30,082 nt of DNA from Bacteroidales bacterium (lineage in GTDB: Bacteria; Bacteroidota; Bacteroidia; Bacteroidales; UBA932): assembly GCA_004556005.1 (NCBI GenBank), contig SFJA01000020.1, positions 1 through 30,082 of the forward strand, in the 5' to 3' direction. Shown here piece after piece: positions 8,706 through 16,261 of this stretch. Position 1 is the first letter of the stretch, and each line of letters opens with the position of its first letter. The position numbers and the translations under genes were made by a program. A model generated the notes under the pieces. It ran no database searches and was not told where the DNA came from. It saw nothing but the letters and a program-made list of their open reading frames with translations.

Positions 8706-8737
8706 CAAAGATAACCAATTATTTCCCAAAATTGAAA
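8706..8737 (-). promoter_or_regulatory. recJ promoter (Bacteroidetes type)
   Basis: Reading the minus strand, TATCTTTG (8713 down to 8706) matches the TAnnTTTG -7 element exactly. A TTTC at 8737-8734, one mismatch from TTTG, sits 20 nt upstream. Predicted initiation near 8700 would leave a leader of about 18 nt before the recJ ATG. Confidence 0.6.
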
Positions 8738-8753
8738 AAAGATTGTATTTTTG
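8722..8753 (+). promoter_or_regulatory. lysS operon promoter (Bacteroidetes type)
   Basis: TATTTTTG at 8746-8753 matches the TAnnTTTG -7 element exactly, with TTTC (8722-8725) 20 nt upstream as a one-mismatch -33 element. Expected initiation 4-7 nt after the final G falls around 8758-8760, only 2-4 nt before the lysS ATG at 8762, so the transcript would be nearly leaderless. The element overlaps the opposed recJ promoter. Confidence 0.6.
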
Positions 8754-8761
8754 CAGCCATT

Positions 8762-10300
8762 ATGGCAGAATTTAGCGAACAGGAACAGATACGCCGCGAA
8801 TCGCTGGCTAAACTGAGAGAACTGGGCATCGAGCCGTATCCTGCGGCAGAGTACCCGGTTAATGCATCCGCCGCCGCAATTGCGGCGCAATACGACCCGG
8901 AAAAGGGGAATTTCCAGGAGGTTTGCATCGCCGGAAGGCTGATGAGCCGCCGCATTATGGGCGCAGCGTCATTCGGCGAACTGCAGGACGAGTCCGGAAG
9001 GATTCAGATTTATGTCAAGCGAGACGAAATCTGCCCTGGAGAGGACAAGACTATGTACAACACCGTTTGGAAGCGTCTGCTCGACATCGGTGACATCGTA
9101 GGAATCAAGGGTTTTGCATTCATCACCCAGACCGGACAGTTGAGCATCCACGCAAAGGAACTCACCCTCCTGAGCAAGTCCCTCAAAGTGCTTCCGATTG
9201 TAAAAGCCGCTGACGGTCAGGTATTTGACGCATTCACAGACCCTGAGCTGCGCTACAGGCAGAGATACGTGGACCTTATCGTGAACCCTCAGGTAAAGGA
9301 TGTCTTTGTCAAGAGGGCCAAGATCATCGCCACGATGAGGCAGTATTTCAACGAGGCGGGATGCCTCGAGGTGGAGACTCCTATCCTGCAGAGCATTCCG
9401 GGAGGAGCTACCGCAAGACCTTTCATCACTCATCATAACGCGCTCGACATTCCTCTCTACTTGAGAATAGCCAATGAGCTGTATCTCAAGAGGTTGATTG
9501 TGGGCGGATTTAACGGCGTGTACGAATTTGCCAAGGACTTCCGCAACGAAGGAATGGACAAGACGCATAATCCGGAATTTACCTGTATGGAGATCTACGT
9601 CGCATACAAGGACTACAACTGGATGATGGACTTTGTCGAGAAGATGCTCGGCAAGATTGCGATGGAGGTAAACGGCACGAGCGTTGTCAAGATTGGCGAG
9701 AACGAGGTTGACTTCGGTGGAAGTTACCGCCGCCTGCCGATTCTCGATGCGATCAAGGAATATGCCGGCGTTGATGTCAAGGGTATGGACGAGGCAGGAC
9801 TCCGCGAGGTCTGCAAGCAGCTTCACGTCGAGATTGAGCCTTCTATGGGCAAGGGCAAGCTGATAGATGCCATCTTCGGTCAGTACTGCGAGGACAAGCT
9901 CATTCAGCCGACCTTCATCATCGACTATCCTGTAGAGATGTCCCCTCTTACCAAGAGACATCGTGAAAATCCTGAACTTACAGAGCGTTTCGAGCTTTTC
10001 GTTTGCGGAAAGGAACTCGCCAACGCCTATTCCGAGCTCAATGACCCTATTGACCAGCTCGAGAGATTCGAGGAGCAGGCAGCCCTGAAGAGCCGCGGAG
10101 ATGACGAGGCAATGTACATCGACTATGACTTTGTGCGTTCGCTCGAGTATGGTATGCCTCCGACATCGGGTCTCGGAATGGGCATTGACCGTCTTACGAT
10201 GTTCATGACCGGTCAGACGACCATCCAGGACGTGCTTTTCTTCCCTCAGATGAGGCCGGAAAAGACCGTAAGGAAGGAAGCGGCCGCCGCTGAAGAATAA
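8762..10300 (+). CDS. lysS: Lysyl-tRNA synthetase, class II
   Basis: The product is 512 residues from the ATG at 8762. It charges tRNA-Lys with lysine in the cytosol. An N-terminal OB-fold anticodon-binding domain (about residues 55-150, with GRLMSRRIMGAASFGELQD) precedes the class II catalytic domain, which carries motif 1 (YRQRYVDLIVNP), motif 2 (FRNEGMDKTHNPEFTCMEIY) and motif 3 (GMGIDRLTMFMTG). The frame is open further upstream to 8543, but that part is antisense to recJ and crosses the promoter, so the 8762 start is correct. A short Ala/Glu tail closes the protein. It heads an operon with the RNA methyltransferase (11-nt gap). Confidence 0.97.
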   Translation: MAEFSEQEQIRRESLAKLRELGIEPYPAAEYPVNASAAAIAAQYDPEKGNFQEVCIAGRLMSRRIMGAASFGELQDESGRIQIYVKRDEICPGEDKTMYNTVWKRLLDIGDIVGIKGFAFITQTGQLSIHAKELTLLSKSLKVLPIVKAADGQVFDAFTDPELRYRQRYVDLIVNPQVKDVFVKRAKIIATMRQYFNEAGCLEVETPILQSIPGGATARPFITHHNALDIPLYLRIANELYLKRLIVGGFNGVYEFAKDFRNEGMDKTHNPEFTCMEIYVAYKDYNWMMDFVEKMLGKIAMEVNGTSVVKIGENEVDFGGSYRRLPILDAIKEYAGVDVKGMDEAGLREVCKQLHVEIEPSMGKGKLIDAIFGQYCEDKLIQPTFIIDYPVEMSPLTKRHRENPELTERFELFVCGKELANAYSELNDPIDQLERFEEQAALKSRGDDEAMYIDYDFVRSLEYGMPPTSGLGMGIDRLTMFMTGQTTIQDVLFFPQMRPEKTVRKEAAAAEE

Positions 10301-10311
10301 GAATTGTCCCG

Positions 10312-11109
10312 ATGACGGAAAGGATTACTTCAGCACAGAATCAGAAATTCAAACACTTGCTCGCGCTTCAGGAAAAATCCAGACTGAGGCGCGAGAGCGG
10401 TTTATTCGTGGTCGAGGGGGAACGCGAGCTTTTGCACTGTCTGGAGGGCGGGTTCAGGATACGCTGCGTGTTCTGCTGTCCGGAGCTGATGCGCTCGGAT
10501 AATGGCCTCAATGCCACTCTGGAAGGCGTCCAGCGTTTCGACATCAGCCGCGAACTGTATGCAAAAGCCGCCCTGCGGGGAAGTACCGAAGGGATTGTTG
10601 CAGAAGTATTTGCAAAGGAAAGCAGGCTTGAGGACCTGGAACTTGGGGACAATCCTCTGATCGCAGTCCTGGAGTCAGTCGAAAAACCGGGCAATCTTGG
10701 AGCGGTTCTGCGTTCTGCAGATGCTTGCGGAGTTGATGCCGTGATTGTCTGCGATCCGCTGACCGACCTCTACAATCCCAATCTGATACGGGCTTCCATA
10801 GGTGCGGTCTTTACCGTCCCTTGCGTTGCGTGCAGCAGTTCCGAGGCAATCAACTGGATCAAATCCAATAATATACAGATTCTGACGGCCCAGCTTCAAG
10901 ACTCTTCGCTGTATTACGACTGCGATATGAAGCGGCCGACTGCGATAGTTATGGGTACCGAAGCGACCGGTCTGTCCCAAGTCTGGCGTCAGGCGGCGGA
11001 CGCCCATATCAGGCTACCTATGCTGGGCCGGCTCGACTCTCTCAACGTTTCGGTCAGCGCCGCAGTGCTGCTCTACGAGGCTTTGAGACAACGCAATTCC
11101 CTGAAATAA
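10312..11109 (+). CDS. SpoU/TrmH (SPOUT) family RNA 2'-O-methyltransferase
   Basis: The product has 265 residues. An N-terminal substrate-binding domain (about 1-105, with FVVEGERELLHCL) precedes a knotted SPOUT domain. Motif 1 EKPGNLGAVLRSA (124-136) supplies the catalytic Arg and Asn, motif 2 is MGTEATGLS (214-222), and motif 3 LDSLNVSVSAAVLLYE (241-256) forms the knot that binds S-adenosylmethionine. The family methylates ribose 2'-hydroxyls in tRNA or rRNA. The exact target (RlmB-, TrmH- or TsnR-like) cannot be told from the sequence alone. It is followed by aroE after a single nucleotide. Confidence 0.92.
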   Translation: MTERITSAQNQKFKHLLALQEKSRLRRESGLFVVEGERELLHCLEGGFRIRCVFCCPELMRSDNGLNATLEGVQRFDISRELYAKAALRGSTEGIVAEVFAKESRLEDLELGDNPLIAVLESVEKPGNLGAVLRSADACGVDAVIVCDPLTDLYNPNLIRASIGAVFTVPCVACSSSEAINWIKSNNIQILTAQLQDSSLYYDCDMKRPTAIVMGTEATGLSQVWRQAADAHIRLPMLGRLDSLNVSVSAAVLLYEALRQRNSLK

Positions 11110-11110
11110 G

Positions 11111-11812
11111 ATGATTTACGATAGATACGGACTCATAGGTCACCCTATCGGACACTCACGCAGCCCCCAGCTTTTCGAGGCTGCATACAGAGGCAGGTAC
11201 GGATATGACCTGATAGAGGCGGAACAATTCTCCCTTGCCTGGGAGCGTTTCGTCGAGGGGCCATACCGCGCGATTAACGTGACTGCTCCGTTCAAGGCGG
11301 ATGCTGCCGCGATGGCGGACTTTCCTGACGAGGCGGTGAAGCGGCTCGGGGCTGCGAACATAGTCGTGCGGACGGACAGGGGTATGGCTGCGCACAATTC
11401 TGATTTTCTGGGGGTTAAGCTGCTTCTGGAGCGCTATGCCTCCGAAATGAAAAGCGTCAGTGTGATAGGATTCGGCGGGGCGGGCAAGGCGGCCGCGGCT
11501 GCTGCCGAAGCCTGCGGACTGGAGACGAAAGTACTCAGGCACAACGAGTTGGAGAATGGTGCCGAGGCGGATGTAATTATCTTTACTCTGCCCAAGCCGG
11601 CTCCGGGTTGCGAGTTGTTGCGCGGAAAGCTGCTGATAGAGGCGAATTACCGTAATCCGTCGTTCGGAAACGGAGGACTTGAACTGCCGGAAGGCTGCCT
11701 GATGGTTCCGGGTTTGCAATGGCTTGCTGCTCAAGCAGTCACGGGTTATGAGCTGATGACGGGCGAAAAACCTGATGCAGAAAGCATAGAGAAAGTTATG
11801 TCCAATGGATAA
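11111..11812 (+). CDS. aroE: Shikimate dehydrogenase
   Basis: The product has 233 residues, shorter than the roughly 270 of E. coli AroE. It reduces 3-dehydroshikimate with NADPH. The N-terminal domain has the shikimate-binding GHPIGHSRSP (10-19) and NVTAPFK with catalytic Lys62. GAANIVV (80-86) and HNSDFLG (95-101) follow, the latter with catalytic Asp98. The nucleotide-binding loop is GFGGAGKAA (120-128), and the C-terminal GLQWLAAQAVTGYELMTG matches the closing helix. Substitutions from the usual wording (NVTIPYK, GAVNTV, NTD) are conservative. One nucleotide separates it from the upstream methyltransferase. Confidence 0.93.
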   Translation: MIYDRYGLIGHPIGHSRSPQLFEAAYRGRYGYDLIEAEQFSLAWERFVEGPYRAINVTAPFKADAAAMADFPDEAVKRLGAANIVVRTDRGMAAHNSDFLGVKLLLERYASEMKSVSVIGFGGAGKAAAAAAEACGLETKVLRHNELENGAEADVIIFTLPKPAPGCELLRGKLLIEANYRNPSFGNGGLELPEGCLMVPGLQWLAAQAVTGYELMTGEKPDAESIEKVMSNG

Positions 11813-11851
11813 AAATAGCTAAATTGCGGCAATCATTTAAATTGTAAGATT

Positions 11852-12523
11852 ATGTCACTTAACAAAGTAATGCTTATCGGTAACGTCGGAAGAGACCCAG
11901 AAATACGTTACCTCGAAGGAAACAGCCAGGGCGGCGGCACTAAGGTCGCCACGTTTACACTCGCTACGACAGAACGTTACAGGGATCGCAACGGAGAGTT
12001 GCGCGAAAATACCGAATGGCACAACATAGTTGCCTGGAGGCAGACAGCCGATGTGGTTGAGCGATTCGTGAAAAAGGGAACCCAGCTTTATATTGAGGGT
12101 CGCCTGCGTACAAGGAGCTATACCGACCAGCAGGGTATCAAGAAATATACTACCGAAATCAATGCTGACAATCTCCAGCTTCTCGGCCGCCGTCAGGATG
12201 ATCAGGGCCAGGGTGTCGGTTACCAGCAGGGCCAGGGCGGAGGATATCAGCAGAACGGTTACCAGCAGCCTCAGGGCGGCGGATATCAGCAGAGCGGTCA
12301 GGCTTGGCAGCAGCCTCAGGGCGGCCAGGGATGGCAGCAGGGCCAGCAGGGTGGCTATCAGGCCGCCCAGGGAACATACCAGCAGCCTTCATACGGTCAG
12401 CAGGCCGGTCCACAGGAAGCGGCAGCCCGTGCAGCGGACGCGGCAGCCGTAACCGCAGCAAAAGAAGCCGGGCAGGCTCCGGGATATATGAGCGAGGATG
12501 GCGGCGAGGACCTTCCGTTCTGA
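11852..12523 (+). CDS. ssb: Single-stranded DNA-binding protein with long low-complexity linker
   Basis: The product has 223 residues. An N-terminal OB fold (about 1-113; SLNKVMLIGNVGRDPEIRY, then NTEWHNIVAWRQTADV) binds ssDNA as a tetramer. Residues 117-188 form a Gln/Gly/Tyr-rich linker built from variants of GGGYQQ and QQPQGG, and an Ala-rich stretch follows. The conserved acidic tip GGEDLPF ends the chain and recruits partners such as exonucleases and helicases; RecJ is encoded nearby. The linker is longer than in many SSBs of about 150-180 residues. The gene lies 39 nt after aroE, with an A/T-rich leader and no convincing promoter of its own. Confidence 0.97.
   Translation: MSLNKVMLIGNVGRDPEIRYLEGNSQGGGTKVATFTLATTERYRDRNGELRENTEWHNIVAWRQTADVVERFVKKGTQLYIEGRLRTRSYTDQQGIKKYTTEINADNLQLLGRRQDDQGQGVGYQQGQGGGYQQNGYQQPQGGGYQQSGQAWQQPQGGQGWQQGQQGGYQAAQGTYQQPSYGQQAGPQEAAARAADAAAVTAAKEAGQAPGYMSEDGGEDLPF
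12200..12415 (+). repeat. Degenerate repeats encoding the SSB Gln/Gly-rich linker
   Basis: CAG-rich imperfect repeats such as GGATATCAGCAG (12241 and 12280) and CAGCAGCCTCAGGGCGGC (around 12262 and 12307) recur in frame inside ssb. They encode GYQQ and QQPQGG units. This type of sequence can expand or contract by slippage. Confidence 0.7.
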
Positions 12524-12562
12524 CGCTTTGAATCATCTGTAAACCTAACCATTTGAGTTACA

Positions 12563-13927
12563 ATGAATCTGCTTAGAGACAACAAAAAGACAAGGTGGGC
12601 CGTACTGTTCATCATTTCTTTCGTGATGTTTGCCGCCTACGTGGCATCGGACAACATATTTGCAGTTGAAACCACGCTCCAGGGCGATGCATACCAGATA
12701 AGCGACAGCGAATACAGTTCCCTCGCGGGCGCGTATTCGATCTTCAACGTATATCTGCTTATGCTCATCTTCGGAGGAATCATACTCGACAAGAAAGGAA
12801 TTCGCTTTACCGGCACTATGGCTGCGGGGCTTATGGTGCTGGGCATTGGTATGCTGACGTTCGCGATGTTCCGTCTGCGAACGCTGGTTGCCGGCGGGGC
12901 GGTCATGGAGACCGTCAATTTCCTGGGAGACACGCTGAGGCCGCAGGTTCTGATTGCGGTGATAGGCATAGGCATATACGGAGTAGGTGCGGAAATAGCG
13001 GGAATTACTGCTACCAAGGTGATAGCCAAATGGTTCATAGGCTATGAAATGGCTCTCGCGATGGGACTGCAGCTCGCTCTCGCCAGACTCGGAACCGGCC
13101 TTGCCTACGGTCTGACCCCGGGCATCGTCAAGGCTTGCTCCGGCAACGTGGGCATCGCAGTGCTGGTAGGCCTGATTCTGCTGGGAGTCGGTCTGCTTGC
13201 ATTCCTGGCCTACTGCGTCTATGACAAGAAACTAGACACCCAGATACGCGAGCAGGGAGTCAAGGAAGCCGAAAGCAACCCTGAGGACGAATTTAGCTGG
13301 AAAGACGTTATCGCCGTGGTGAAGAATCCTGCATTCTGGATGATTGCCCTTCTGTGCCTGCTGTTCTATGCAGCCGTCAATCCTTTCCTTAAGTATTCGA
13401 CAGGTATGATGGTAAACAAATTCGGTATAGACCAGACACTTGCGGGTCTCTTCCCTATGATTCTCCCTATGGGATGCATAGTGCTGACTCCCCTTTTCGG
13501 AGGCGTTTACGACAAGAAGGGTCACGGTGCCGACCTTATGATTCTCGGTGCTGCAATCATTACGGGAGTTCACGTGGTATTTGCGCTTCTTCCGGGCGGT
13601 GCGAGTGCGGTGTTCCCTATTATGCTTATGGTGCTTCTCGGCATCGGTTTTGCCCTGCTGCCGTCGGCTATGTGGCCTTCGATTGCCAAAATCATCCCTG
13701 CAAAGCAGTTGGGAACGGCTATGGCGTTGACATTCTACATCCAGAATATAGGTTTTATTTTTGTTCCTAAGGCAATCGGCGCGATCAAGGGCGCAAGCGG
13801 TGACTATATGTGGGTATCCGTATTCTTTGCGGGTCTCGGTCTGGTTGCAATCGTTCTTGCTCTCGGCATCAAACTGCTTGACAAGAAGAAGCAGTACGGT
13901 CTGCAGCAGCCGAACATTCAGTCATAA
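12563..13927 (+). CDS. MFS transporter, MFSD1-like
   Basis: The 454-residue product has about 12 hydrophobic segments in two halves separated by a charged cytosolic loop (about residues 220-255, rich in Lys/Glu/Asp). The MFS motif A-like GGIILDKKGIRFTG follows the second helix, and an equivalent FGGVYDKKGHG lies in the second half. The segments KWFIGYEMALAMGLQLALARLG and LPSAMWPSIAKIIPAKQLGTAMAL resemble the MFSD1 subgroup, whose animal member exports dipeptides from lysosomes; that comparison is from memory. The substrate here is unknown. It ends 2 nt before dxs and is probably co-transcribed with it. Confidence 0.85.
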   Translation: MNLLRDNKKTRWAVLFIISFVMFAAYVASDNIFAVETTLQGDAYQISDSEYSSLAGAYSIFNVYLLMLIFGGIILDKKGIRFTGTMAAGLMVLGIGMLTFAMFRLRTLVAGGAVMETVNFLGDTLRPQVLIAVIGIGIYGVGAEIAGITATKVIAKWFIGYEMALAMGLQLALARLGTGLAYGLTPGIVKACSGNVGIAVLVGLILLGVGLLAFLAYCVYDKKLDTQIREQGVKEAESNPEDEFSWKDVIAVVKNPAFWMIALLCLLFYAAVNPFLKYSTGMMVNKFGIDQTLAGLFPMILPMGCIVLTPLFGGVYDKKGHGADLMILGAAIITGVHVVFALLPGGASAVFPIMLMVLLGIGFALLPSAMWPSIAKIIPAKQLGTAMALTFYIQNIGFIFVPKAIGAIKGASGDYMWVSVFFAGLGLVAIVLALGIKLLDKKKQYGLQQPNIQS

Positions 13928-13929
13928 TT

Positions 13930-15798
13930 ATGTACAAACTGCTGGATAAGGTCGATTGTCCGGAGGATATGAGGAGTTTTGGCACGGAGGATCTCAAGGT
14001 TCTCTGTGCCGAACTTCGTGATTATATGCTCAATTGCTGCTCCCGCAATCCGGGGCACGTGGCTTCGAGTCTCGGGGCTGTCGAGATTATCACGGCTGTC
14101 CACTATGTGTTTGATACGCCCAATGACAGTTTTGTTCTGGATGTCGGGCATCAGGCCTATGCGCACAAGATTCTGACCGGTCGCAAGGAACAGTTCAAGG
14201 ATATCAGGACCGCCGGAGGACTGAGCGGATTCCCGAACCGGGAGGAAAGCAAATACGACTCATTCGGAGTTGGGCATTCGTCCACGGCGATTTCAGCGGC
14301 TCTCGGTATGGCTGAGGCGGAGAGGATTGCCGGCAGCGGCAGGAAGGTGATTGCGCTGGTGGGAGACGGTGCGCTGACGGGCGGGCTGTCGTTTGAGGGG
14401 CTCAACAATGCGGGTGACTCTAAAGCCGATCTGCTGGTCATTCTCAATGACAATGACCACTCCATCGACGACATTCACGGCGGTCTGCGCAACCATCTGA
14501 TGAAGCTGAGCACCGACGCAAGGTACAACAAACTCAAGGACACAATTTGGAACCGCCTGGGCGACAGGCCTTTGCGCAGAACCATACAGCATCTGACGCG
14601 CAGGCTTAAGTCTTTGCTGATCAGGAAGAGCGGGGGTGACCTGTTCGAGGCTTTCGGGTTCAGGTATTTCGGCCCGGTGGATGGCAACGACATCGGGGCG
14701 GTTGTGGAGGTACTGCAGAAGATAAAGGGACTCAAGGGGCCAAGAATTGTTCATTGCATCACCACGAAGGGTTGCGGTTATGCTCCGGCAGAGAAGGATC
14801 CTACGACCTGGCACGCTCCGGGCAAGTTCAACGTCGAGACAGGCGAAAGGATAGGCACAAAGTACCAGAACAGCAGGTATCAGGATGTATTCGGGCAGAC
14901 TTTATGCGACCTTGCGGAGATGGACGGCCGCGTGGTGGGCATTACGCCTGCGATGGCGTCCGGATGCGGGATGACAGAATTTGCGCAGCGTTTCCCTGAG
15001 CGTTTCTTCGACGTGGGCATAGAAGAGGAGCACGCGGTGACCTTCAGTGCGGGGCTCGCCTGCAGGGGTCTGAGGCCGGTCTGCAACATTTATTCTTCTT
15101 TTTCGCAGCGTTCGTATGACCAGATCATCCACGACGTTGCTCTGCAGAAACTGCCTGTAATGCTGTGCTTTGACAGGGCTGGGCTGGTCGGCGAGGACGG
15201 CGCGACCCATCAGGGCGTCTTTGACATCGCCGCTTACCGCAGCATACCGGGGCTGGTAATCAGCGTGCCGCGAAACGAGAGGGAACTGAGGAACCTGATG
15301 AATTCGGCCTTGAAACACGACGGTCCTTATATAATAAGGTATCCTAGGGGGACGGGCGAAGGAGTCAAGTGGAAGGATATGCCTTTTGAGGAGATTGAGA
15401 CCGGAAAGGCAGAATGCCTCAGGGAGGGCAAAAGGATTGCCGTTCTGTGCTGCGGTCCGGTTTGCAGCATGGCTCTCGATGCGGCAGAGGAGCTGGACGG
15501 CGAGGTCGGAGTGTATAATTTCCGCTTTGTCAAGCCTTTCGATCGTGAGATGCTTGATGCTTTGTGTCAGAAATACGAGTATCTTGTGACTATCGAGGAC
15601 GGATGTCTCAAGGGAGGGCTGTTTTCGGAGGTGAGCGAGTACGTAGCAGGGCTTGCGAAAGGGCCTGTCGTGGAGGGCGTAGGAGTGCCTGATGAGTTTA
15701 TAAAACACGCCAGACAGAGCGAACAGAGGGAATATTGTGGGTTAAGCGCAGAAAACTTGCGAAAAATTTGCAAAAAGTATTTGGAAAACAAGAAATAA
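13930..15798 (+). CDS. dxs: 1-deoxy-D-xylulose-5-phosphate synthase
   Basis: The product has 622 residues, the usual Dxs length. It condenses pyruvate with glyceraldehyde 3-phosphate, the first step of the MEP isoprenoid pathway, and also feeds thiamine and pyridoxal synthesis. The thiamine diphosphate domain shows GHVASSLGAVE with His43, DVGHQAY with His74 and the GDG...N motif (GDGALTGG from residue 145, NDND 173-176). The pyrimidine domain has VGIEEEHAVTFSAGLA, with the catalytic Glu equivalent, and DRAGLVGEDGATHQG. A transketolase C-terminal domain follows. The loop after NDND reads HSIDDIHGG instead of the usual MSIS-type wording. The tRNA-operon promoter overlaps the last codons of this gene. 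Confidence 0.96.
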   Translation: MYKLLDKVDCPEDMRSFGTEDLKVLCAELRDYMLNCCSRNPGHVASSLGAVEIITAVHYVFDTPNDSFVLDVGHQAYAHKILTGRKEQFKDIRTAGGLSGFPNREESKYDSFGVGHSSTAISAALGMAEAERIAGSGRKVIALVGDGALTGGLSFEGLNNAGDSKADLLVILNDNDHSIDDIHGGLRNHLMKLSTDARYNKLKDTIWNRLGDRPLRRTIQHLTRRLKSLLIRKSGGDLFEAFGFRYFGPVDGNDIGAVVEVLQKIKGLKGPRIVHCITTKGCGYAPAEKDPTTWHAPGKFNVETGERIGTKYQNSRYQDVFGQTLCDLAEMDGRVVGITPAMASGCGMTEFAQRFPERFFDVGIEEEHAVTFSAGLACRGLRPVCNIYSSFSQRSYDQIIHDVALQKLPVMLCFDRAGLVGEDGATHQGVFDIAAYRSIPGLVISVPRNERELRNLMNSALKHDGPYIIRYPRGTGEGVKWKDMPFEEIETGKAECLREGKRIAVLCCGPVCSMALDAAEELDGEVGVYNFRFVKPFDREMLDALCQKYEYLVTIEDGCLKGGLFSEVSEYVAGLAKGPVVEGVGVPDEFIKHARQSEQREYCGLSAENLRKICKKYLENKK

Positions 15799-15810
15799 TT
15801 CATACCTTTG
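15780..15810 (+). promoter_or_regulatory. Promoter of the tRNA-tuf-rpo supercluster
   Basis: TTTG at 15780-15783 and TACCTTTG at 15803-15810 are separated by exactly 19 nt, a full match to the Bacteroidetes TTTG-N19-TAnnTTTG consensus. The -33 element lies inside the last codons of dxs. Initiation near 15816 would leave about 33 nt before tRNA-Thr(TGT). This is the best promoter match in the window. Confidence 0.85.
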
Positions 15811-15848
15811 CAATCCCTAAACGAAGGGAATTGAAATAACAACAGATT

Positions 15849-15922
15849 GCCGATGTAGCTCAGGTGGTCAGAGCGCGTGATTTGTAATCTCGAGGTCGTG
15901 GGTTCGAATCCCTCCATCGGCT
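15849..15922 (+). tRNA. tRNA-Thr (anticodon TGT)
   Basis: Acceptor arms GCCGATG (15849-15855) and CATCGGC (15915-15921) pair fully. The D arm (GCTC/GAGC) and the T arm with GTTCGAATC are present. The anticodon loop TTTGTAA gives TGT, which reads ACA. The anticodon stem CGTGA/TCTCG has one T-T mismatch in its middle. The CCA end is not encoded. It is the first gene after the strong promoter. Confidence 0.95.
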
Positions 15923-15939
15923 CATCAGCAAAACAACAA

Positions 15940-16025
15940 GGGCAAGTACCAGAGTGGCCAAATGGGGCAGACTGTAAATCTGCTGGTTTTTACCTTCGGT
16001 GGTTCGAATCCATCCTTGCCCACCA
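15940..16025 (+). tRNA. tRNA-Tyr (anticodon GTA)
   Basis: This is a class II tRNA with a long variable arm. Acceptor arms GGGCAAG (15940-15946) and CTTGCCC (16015-16021) pair perfectly. The anticodon stem-loop GCAGA-CTGTAAA-TCTGC gives GTA. Discriminator A16022 is followed by an encoded CCA (16023-16025), unlike the other four tRNAs here. Confidence 0.96.
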
Positions 16026-16030
16026 CAAGC

Positions 16031-16045
16031 GGAAGATAATCTTCC
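16031..16045 (+). other. Hairpin in the tRNA-Tyr/tRNA-Gly spacer
   Basis: GGAAGA (16031-16036) pairs with TCTTCC (16040-16045) around a TAA loop. It lies in the 25-nt spacer of a polycistronic tRNA transcript, where a processing or stability role is plausible. No T run follows, so it is not an intrinsic terminator. Confidence 0.5.
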
Positions 16046-16050
16046 CATTT

Positions 16051-16122
16051 GCGGGGTTCGTATAATGGCTATTATGTCAGCCTTCCAAGCTGAAAATGGG
16101 AGTTCGATTCTCCTACCCCGCT
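16051..16122 (+). tRNA. tRNA-Gly (anticodon TCC)
   Basis: Acceptor arms GCGGGGT (16051-16057) and ACCCCGC (16115-16121) pair fully. Anticodon stem-loop TCAGC-CTTCCAA-GCTGA gives TCC, which reads GGA and GGG. The T arm contains GTTCGATTC. CCA is not encoded. Confidence 0.96.
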
Positions 16123-16130
16123 CAAAGTTT

Positions 16131-16202
<72 letters not shown>

Positions 16203-16226
16203 CTAATGCCGGTCTAAGCGCCGGTT

Positions 16227-16234
16227 TATTTTTG
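16227..16234 (+). promoter_or_regulatory. Possible secondary promoter for tuf
   Basis: TATTTTTG at 16227-16234 matches the TAnnTTTG element and lies 27 nt before the tuf start. No good TTTG is found 19-21 nt upstream, so the site is weaker than the promoter at 15780-15810. It follows a short CCGG-CCGG hairpin at 16209-16224 with a T-rich tail, which could instead mark a weak terminator or processing site after the last tRNA. Confidence 0.4.
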
Positions 16235-16261
16235 TAGAAACATAAACTTTATCGTAATATT

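Noticed and set aside
8683..8718. 12-residue upstream extension of RecJ
   Set aside because: Its start lies upstream of the likely -7 element, so it would not be in the transcript; the ATG at 8682 gives a normal RecJ start.
8543..8761. 73-codon upstream extension of lysS
   Set aside because: It is antisense to recJ, crosses the predicted promoter, and is not like any LysS N-terminus.
7858..8775. 305-codon plus-strand frame opposite recJ
   Set aside because: Antisense shadow of a gene with intact DHH motifs.
11813..11851. Possible ssb promoter (TAAATTG occurs twice)
   Set aside because: Both copies miss a T of TAnnTTTG and no TTTG is correctly spaced upstream.
15860..16048. Minus-strand open frame with WIRTTEGKNQQ and RWRDSNPRPRDYKSRALTT
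   Set aside because: This is the translation of the complement of the tRNA genes, a classic spurious annotation.
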